DNA of 45,726 nucleotides from Oscillospiraceae bacterium (lineage in GTDB: Bacteria > Bacillota > Clostridia > Oscillospirales > SIG627). The position numbers and the translations under genes were made by a program. The notes under the pieces were generated by a model. The model was not told the origin of the DNA and searched no databases. It worked only from the letters and a program-made list of their open reading frames with translations. Positions within the stretch are counted from its first letter, which is position 1; every line of letters begins with the position of its first letter. The stretch covers positions 1-45,726 of the forward strand of contig SVRV01000019.1 in the NCBI GenBank assembly GCA_015064635.1, read 5' to 3'. This document shows positions 41,410 to 45,726 of this stretch, in pieces.

Positions 41410-42999
41410 TTATTTACCGAGTGATTCTTTTGAATTTACCTTAACCTCCCTTTCATAGCAAGAGAACATTCCGTCTGTGTCCTGCTTTGAAAGCTTGGGA
41501 GTGAGAAGGCTGACAACGGGAACGAGGATAAGACCACCTACCATTGCAAATACACCCGAGTAGAGTGAGTTGGTAAACATAAATCCAAAGAATCCGCCGT
41601 CAATAGTGAAGAGTCCAAAATCCTTAAGGAGCTGGATTATTTCAATACCTGTACCGAAGATGAAGCTGACAGCAACCGCCACCTTGGTGGTCTTCTTCCA
41701 GTAGAGACCGTAGAGGAAGGGAGCAAGGAACGCTCCTGCGAGTGCACCCCACGATACGCCCATCATCTGTGCAATGAAGGTGAAGCCGGGGAACATATCC
41801 TTGATTATCGCAATAGCCGCCGATACAACTATGAAGAACACGATAAAGAGACGAAGAACTGTGAGCTTTTTCTTTTCACTGAATTCCTTATTTCTCTTCT
41901 TTGCCGAGGGGGCAATTACGTCAAGTGTAAGAGTTGAGCTGGATGTAAGCACCAAAGAGGAAAGAGTTGACATTGATGCCGCGAGAACAAGCACTATTAC
42001 TATTGCAATAATGATGGGAGAAAGATTTGACAGTATCGAGGGGATAATTCTGTCATTCATTATTTTCCCGTCGACAGTTATGCTTTCAACAACCTCGGGC
42101 TTGAGAAGTCTGCCGAAGCCGCCGAGGAAGTAACAGCCGCCTGCAACAATGATTGCAAATACTGTTGAAATTATTGTACCCTTGTTTATAGCCTCCTCGT
42201 TCTTGATAGAGTAGAACTTACCAACCATCTGAGGAAGTCCCCAAGTACCAAGAGAGGTAAGCATTACAACAAAGAATAAGAATACGGGGTTCGGTCCGAC
42301 AAAGGAAGCAAATGCGCCCTCCATTGTCTCGTTGGGCACCTCTGCAAGTGACTTGTATGCCTCAAGGAATCCGCCGTTCGCATTGAGCACCGCCGCAATT
42401 ACGGCAACGATACCAACCAGCATGATAATTCCCTGAATGAAGTCATTTATAGCTGTCGCCATATATCCGCCGAAAATAACGTAAATACCCGTGAGCACCG
42501 CCATAATAGCTATTACAACCCAATAGGGGATTCCGAATGCCATATTGAAAAGGCTTGAAAGTCCGTTGTAAAGAGATGCGGTGTAGGGAATGAGGAAAAT
42601 GAATACTATAAAAGATGCCGCTATTTTAAGTCCCTTTGACAAATATCTCTTTTCAAAGAAATCCGGCATGGTTTTACTTTCAAGATGCTGTGTCATAACT
42701 CTTGTTCTTCTTCCGAGAATTACCCAGGCAAGAAGAGAGCCGATAAAGGCATTTCCAAGACCTATCCATGTGGACGACATACCGAATGCCCATCCGAACT
42801 GACCTGCATATCCTACAAAGATAACAGCGGAGAAATATGAAGTTCCGTAAGCAAAGGCTGTAAGCCAAGGTCCAACCGAGCGTCCGCCGAGAACGAAACC
42901 GTCAACGTTTGTGGAGTGACGTCTGCAGTAGAGTCCCACCCCAATCATCACTGTGAAAAATACGACAAGCATTACGCCCGTCAAGATTTGTGTTTCCAT
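41410..42999 (-). CDS. Sodium:solute symporter (SSS family)
   Basis: 529 aa, about 13 transmembrane helices. Family marks: GFVLGGRSVGPWLTAFAYGTSYFSAVIFVGYAGQFGWAFG near the N-terminus, GIYVIFGGYMATAINDFIQGIIMLVG in TM5-6 (the SSS signature region), and AASMSTLSSLVLTSSSTLTLDVI (Na+ site Ser/Thr). Related to PutP/MctP/PanF, so an amino or carboxylic acid is imported with Na+. Its message carries the T-box leader, which argues for an aromatic amino acid (probably tyrosine) or a derived acid as the substrate. AAGGGAT precedes the ATG. Confidence 0.9.
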   Translation of the reverse strand: METQILTGVMLVVFFTVMIGVGLYCRRHSTNVDGFVLGGRSVGPWLTAFAYGTSYFSAVIFVGYAGQFGWAFGMSSTWIGLGNAFIGSLLAWVILGRRTRVMTQHLESKTMPDFFEKRYLSKGLKIAASFIVFIFLIPYTASLYNGLSSLFNMAFGIPYWVVIAIMAVLTGIYVIFGGYMATAINDFIQGIIMLVGIVAVIAAVLNANGGFLEAYKSLAEVPNETMEGAFASFVGPNPVFLFFVVMLTSLGTWGLPQMVGKFYSIKNEEAINKGTIISTVFAIIVAGGCYFLGGFGRLLKPEVVESITVDGKIMNDRIIPSILSNLSPIIIAIVIVLVLAASMSTLSSLVLTSSSTLTLDVIAPSAKKRNKEFSEKKKLTVLRLFIVFFIVVSAAIAIIKDMFPGFTFIAQMMGVSWGALAGAFLAPFLYGLYWKKTTKVAVAVSFIFGTGIEIIQLLKDFGLFTIDGGFFGFMFTNSLYSGVFAMVGGLILVPVVSLLTPKLSKQDTDGMFSCYEREVKVNSKESLGK

Positions 43000-43059
43000 T
43001 TAAAAATCCCTTCTTTCAAATTATAAATTCAGCAGAAGAGGAGTTATTTATAATGGATA

Positions 43060-43338
43060 AAAAAATAACGTCCTCTTTAATTAAAAAGAGGACGATCTTA
43101 TCAAACCGTGGTACCACCTCTGTTCACTTCTTTCTCGCGGAAGAAGCCTTTACGGGTACTGCCATACCCTCGTTCTGTGACGGGAACTCCCGTTGCAGCC
43201 TACTCGTTCCCTTTCGGTGCACTGCTAACAGAATGTATTCGATAACACAACCGCCATTGTCTCGCACCGACCGACAACTCTCTTAAAGCGGGAACCGTGC
43301 ATCTACTTGTTTCTGCTCAACGCATTTAGATGATGGTG
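43060..43338 (-). ncRNA. T-box leader (tRNA-sensing riboswitch), specifier probably UAC (Tyr)
   Basis: Read on the minus strand. The T-box core AGAGGTGGTACCACGG (43121-43106) matches the AGGGTGGNACCGCG consensus, with UGGU to pair with ACCA of an A73 tRNA. Stem I has AGAGAG (43283-43278) and a TTGTC/GACAA stem (43277-43273, 43261-43257) capped by GGTCGGTGCGA. The specifier loop reads GAA-UAC-A (UAC at 43237-43235). The terminator CGTCCTCTTT/AAAGAGGACG (43094-43085, 43078-43069) plus T-run follows. Uncharged tRNA would favour the antiterminator and turn on the transporter operon. UUC (Phe) three bases on is the second choice for the specifier. Confidence 0.92.
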
Positions 43339-43340
43339 TT

Positions 43341-43369
43341 ATTTTAGCACATCATTACACTAAAGTCAA
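43341..43369 (-). promoter_or_regulatory. Promoter of the T-box operon
   Basis: Minus-strand TTGACT (43364-43369), 17 bp, TAAAAT (43341-43346); transcription would start near 43334, just before stem I. Confidence 0.8.
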
Positions 43370-43403
43370 GAGTTTTTTTATGTCAAATAAAAACAAAATT
43401 AAA

Positions 43404-43438
43404 CAACCGCTTTTGTGTTTTTTTCACAAATGCGGTTA
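43404..43438 (-). terminator. Terminator of the third XRE gene
   Basis: Stem AACCGC-x-TTTGTG with CACAAA-x-GCGGTT (43405-43436) with one mismatch and a homopolymer loop; the arm begins at the XRE stop codon. Confidence 0.8.
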
Positions 43439-43648
43439 TTTGTTCACATCGGGATTATCTGTACGACAAAGAATATAGTCAATGCTCACTCCGTAAAATT
43501 CCGCCAGAAGCACCAAGGTTTCTGTTGGTGGGACACGCTCTCCGTTTTCAAACTTTGAAAGCAGAGCTTGCTCTATTCCCGTTTTCATTTGAAGCTGCAC
43601 CTGCGTGTATCCCCTGCTCTTTCTTAAAAGCTTTAAATTATTTTTCAC
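43436..43648 (-). CDS. Small XRE-family (HTH_3) repressor, third copy of the type
   Basis: 70 aa, a single helix-turn-helix: LKLLRKSRGYTQVQLQMKTGI, recognition region EQALLSKFENGER, then TLVLLAEFYGVSIDYILCRTDNPD. The start is the GTG at 43648, which has GGGGTGA 4 bases before it; the longer frame to 43690 runs through the operators. Divergent from the WG-repeat lipoprotein gene and likely its repressor. Ends in the same D-Y-I-L-x-R-T-D tail as the XRE proteins at 8.4 and 19.3 kb. Confidence 0.85.
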   Translation of the reverse strand: MKNNLKLLRKSRGYTQVQLQMKTGIEQALLSKFENGERVPPTETLVLLAEFYGVSIDYILCRTDNPDVNK

Positions 43649-43659
43649 TACATCACCCC

Positions 43660-43712
43660 ATGACATTATGTCATATTTTGCTCTTGACAAATATGACGTC
43701 TTGTCATATAAT
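43660..43712. promoter_or_regulatory. Consensus promoter with two TGAC/GTCA operator-like dyads
   Basis: Plus-strand TTGACA (43684-43689), 17 bp, TATAAT (43707-43712): a perfect consensus. Dyads: ATGACATTATGTCAT (43660-43674) over the XRE start region, and ATATGAC-GTCTT-GTCATAT (43691-43709) filling the spacer and -10. Both are built from ATGAC/GTCAT half-sites, so one protein, probably the divergent XRE repressor, should bind both. Confidence 0.8.
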
Positions 43713-43742
43713 CAAAATAATAAATAAAAGAGGTGAAATTTT

Positions 43743-45563
43743 ATGAAAAAAATTGCAATTATACTATGCATACTTTCCCTTTTGCTTATGTCGTGCGATA
43801 ACGAAGCGTCCGACAATAAAACCGATATAGAAAGTGAAACGGAAAATACCGATACTTTGTCGCATGATAATGACGAAGATAAAGAAAACGGTTTTGACGT
43901 TGACGAAGAAAAAGAAGAAATTCCGGAAGAAAAAATTCTTGATTTATCAAAAGGCTTTACATATCGTTCCGATGGCAAATGGGGCTTTCTTGATGAAGAT
44001 GGAAACGTTGCAACCGATGCAGTTTTCACAGCAATAGGAGTTTTTGGCGAAAATGGACTTATACCCGCAAAAATGGGTGACAAATGGGGATATCTCGATA
44101 CCAAAGGCGAAGTTGTAATAGAGCCCAATTATTATGTAGCTGAACCTTTTGGGGAAAACGGTTTGGCAGTGATATCTTTTGATGGCATAACCTTGGGAGT
44201 AATAGATAAAAGCGGTCAGGTAATTATTGAACCTAAATGGCACAAAATATCATTTCAAGAAAATGGACTTGCTATAGTTGGAATTGATTACAACGGGTAT
44301 CTAAACAATTTTTATTACGGAGTAATAGATAAATTTGGTACGTGTATTGTTGAGCCTACATATGCAGGGATAGAACATTTCGGGGCAAACGGTTTGGCGG
44401 TTTGCGTAACACCTGATAACAAACGCGGATATATTAACGAAAAGGGTGAAGAAATAATTCCACCTATGTATTATTATTGCGATAATTTCAAAGATCTAAA
44501 AATAGCACAAGTTGCAATCTCAAAAGGAGATTATTATCACTTTATTAATGAAAAGGGCGAAGCAATAACCGATGCTATTTACGGAGGAAGCTATACCGGC
44601 ACAAAAAATGGGTTTATAATAGCTTCAGTTATAAATTATAAATGCTGCTTATTAGATCAGGACGGCAACATTATTCTTGACGCTATATATGACCGCATAA
44701 CAGAATTAGACAACGGAATTCTATATTTAGAAAAAGATGGTCGTTTCGGATTTGCAGACAAAAATGGAAATTTGCTCACAGATATAATTTATGAAGATGT
44801 GGGGTATTATGATTCAAATCCCACCTTTTCCGGTTATTTAGCGACTATACAATTTTCCAACGGTCTTATTCCGGTTCAGAAGAATGGCAAATGGGGATAT
44901 ATAGACGAAAGCGGAAAAGAAGTTATCGACTTTAAATTCTCACGAGCAAACTCTTTCGGTGAAAATGGTTTAGCCAAAGTAAGCGAAGAGATAAACTATG
45001 TTACCAAATTCGGATGTATAAATACAAAAGGAGAATATGTAATAGAGCCTATTTATGACTCTATATCCGCTTTTTCCAAAAGCGGACTTGCCGCTGTAGA
45101 AGTAATGGTAGGCTACGAAAGCAAGTGCGGGTTTGTAAATGAAAAGGGGAAAATGATAATTGAGCCCATATACAATAAAGCATCTGCTCTGCCATCATGC
45201 GAGATATTGTTTTATGGAGAATACATTTCACAATATAAACTCAACTATGGATTCCTTGATAAAAACAATAACAAGCTTACAGAAATAACGTTCCCGTACA
45301 ACAGCATTTATCCCGATTTAAATGGCAACATTATAAAAATAAGTGTAGACAAAACCTACACCTTCTACGATAAAAACGGAAAACAAATATCCGACCACAC
45401 ATTTACTTCTTCAGGGTCTTTGACGCATAACGGCAAAATTTGCAAAAAAGATGAATATTTACTTGTTAAAGCAAATGACAAATACGGAGTTATAGGAAGT
45501 AACGGAAAACTCGTTATCGAACCGATTTACGATGAAATATCGGTTACATCAATTGACGAATAA
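43743..45563 (+). CDS. WG-repeat surface lipoprotein
   Basis: 606 aa. Lipoprotein signal MKKIAIILCILSLLLMSC with lipobox LMSC (C18), then an acidic linker (19-60, many D/E). The rest consists of about 14 WG (KWG) beta-repeats of roughly 35-45 residues with cores such as KWGFLDEDGNV, KWGYLDTKGEVVIEP, GVIDKSGQVIIEP and KYGVIGSNGKLVIEP. WG-repeat proteins are secreted or surface-bound; the function is generally unknown. GAGGTGAAATTTT lies before ATG 43743. Its strong promoter is covered by XRE operators, so it should be silent until derepressed. Confidence 0.88.
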   Translation: MKKIAIILCILSLLLMSCDNEASDNKTDIESETENTDTLSHDNDEDKENGFDVDEEKEEIPEEKILDLSKGFTYRSDGKWGFLDEDGNVATDAVFTAIGVFGENGLIPAKMGDKWGYLDTKGEVVIEPNYYVAEPFGENGLAVISFDGITLGVIDKSGQVIIEPKWHKISFQENGLAIVGIDYNGYLNNFYYGVIDKFGTCIVEPTYAGIEHFGANGLAVCVTPDNKRGYINEKGEEIIPPMYYYCDNFKDLKIAQVAISKGDYYHFINEKGEAITDAIYGGSYTGTKNGFIIASVINYKCCLLDQDGNIILDAIYDRITELDNGILYLEKDGRFGFADKNGNLLTDIIYEDVGYYDSNPTFSGYLATIQFSNGLIPVQKNGKWGYIDESGKEVIDFKFSRANSFGENGLAKVSEEINYVTKFGCINTKGEYVIEPIYDSISAFSKSGLAAVEVMVGYESKCGFVNEKGKMIIEPIYNKASALPSCEILFYGEYISQYKLNYGFLDKNNNKLTEITFPYNSIYPDLNGNIIKISVDKTYTFYDKNGKQISDHTFTSSGSLTHNGKICKKDEYLLVKANDKYGVIGSNGKLVIEPIYDEISVTSIDE

Positions 45564-45572
45564 CAGCAAAAC

Positions 45573-45601
45573 AAGGATGCACTTTTATAATGTGCATCCT
45601 T
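45573..45601 (+). terminator. Terminator of the lipoprotein gene
   Basis: Stem AAGGATGCAC (45573-45582) with GTGCATCCTT (45592-45601), 9-base loop. No long T-run follows before the mobile element sequence begins. Confidence 0.75.
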
Positions 45602-45653
45602 CAGACTGTCGAAAAAGTCACTCTAAGGAGTGGCTTTTTTGTATTAAATATGG

Positions 45654-45659
45654 TATAAT
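45654..45659 (+). promoter_or_regulatory. -10 box of the transposase gene
   Basis: TATAAT at 45654-45659, 28 bases before the start codon; no convincing -35 is seen, as is common for weak insertion-sequence promoters. Confidence 0.4.
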
Positions 45660-45687
45660 GGAGGTAGAAAGAAGTGAGGTAAAAGAT

Positions 45688-45726
45688 ATGCTGAGTAAGG
45701 GACAAAACGGAAGAGACCAAATGGAA
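45688..45726 (+). CDS. Start of an IS1182-like transposase (cut by the window edge)
   Basis: Only 13 residues are visible, MLSKGQNGRDQME, which match the usual opening of IS1182-family DDE transposases. GTGAGGT lies 8 bases before the ATG. Too short to judge whether it is intact. Confidence 0.55.
   Translation, partial: MLSKGQNGRDQME

Larger units (their letters stand above)
45603..45726 (+). mobile_element. Left end of an IS1182-like insertion sequence (partial)
   Basis: CAGACTGTCGAAAAAGTC at 45602-45619 resembles the terminal repeat of IS1182-family elements, and the reading frame 70 bases on starts like their transposases. A hairpin (45612-45623 with 45628-45639) lies at the end and probably insulates the transposase gene from outside transcription. 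The right end is outside the window, so the target duplication cannot be checked. Confidence 0.6.

Noticed and set aside
43231..43240. Trp or Thr as T-box specifier
   Set aside because: No UGG lies in the specifier loop context and the UGGU bulge fits A73 tRNAs; reading ACA (Thr) breaks the usual GAA-NNN-A spacing.
43060..43338. Plus-strand frame with a reading of the T-box region as protein
   Set aside because: The sequence is fully explained as a minus-strand T-box leader with promoter and terminator.
44000..45560. Repeated DNA in the lipoprotein gene as a CRISPR or minisatellite
   Set aside because: The periodicity is explained by WG protein repeats.

Overview
The window looks like the chromosome of an anaerobic, low-to-moderate GC Clostridia (Bacillota), probably a gut or rumen lineage. 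The evidence is: strong sigma-A style promoters with 16-17 bp spacers; GGAGG-type ribosome sites; dense rho-independent terminators; a T-box leader; a SipL-like SPOCS/LysM spore protein; a MazF toxin of the Firmicutes type; ferredoxin-dependent indolepyruvate oxidoreductase; and glycan enzymes (GH95 fucosidase, a GH109-like protein). No rRNA, tRNA or CRISPR array is visible.

Layout. 1-6.5 kb: the edge of a BlaI/MecI repressor with two clear operators, a GH109-like Gfo/Idh/MocA protein, and a three-gene catabolic operon (sugar isomerase, ceramidase-like hydrolase, DegT aminotransferase) facing an AraC regulator, then a histidine phosphatase. 6.6-8.6 kb: a membrane/TPR operon facing a tiny XRE repressor. 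8.6-14.5 kb: a four-gene cell-surface operon (DHHW acyltransferase partner with a Cys-repeat insert, MBOAT acyltransferase, SLH/CBM9-like surface protein, VanW protein). 14.7-20.5 kb: a Gfo/Idh enzyme facing an HTH-WCX regulator that lacks the WYL core, a CarD-like protein, an MBL hydrolase, a PIG-L deacetylase with an HPr-like protein lacking the active His, a second XRE/zinc-ribbon pair, and a MazF toxin without antitoxin.

20.5-33 kb: a Wzz-like membrane protein, a Sapep-type dipeptidase with an aminotransferase, then a 2281-residue cyclic beta-1,2-glucan synthase whose message appears to run into a SipL-like gene. 33-43.4 kb: an intracellular GH95 fucosidase, then an aromatic amino-acid fermentation locus (Na+/solute symporter, acyl-CoA synthetase, IorA, IorB, PaaK, ACT protein) headed by a T-box leader whose specifier reads best as UAC (Tyr). 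43.4-45.7 kb: a third XRE repressor facing a WG-repeat lipoprotein, then the left end of an IS1182-like element.

The most distinctive pattern is that three separate loci (8.3, 19.5 and 43.7 kb) repeat one design: a 68-72 aa single-domain XRE protein ending in a shared D-Y-[LI]-L-x-R-T-D tail, divergent from an envelope or zinc-ribbon protein, with a strong promoter that overlaps repeated or palindromic sites unique to that locus. The window is otherwise mostly metabolic and envelope genes, and no phage or conjugative region is seen.
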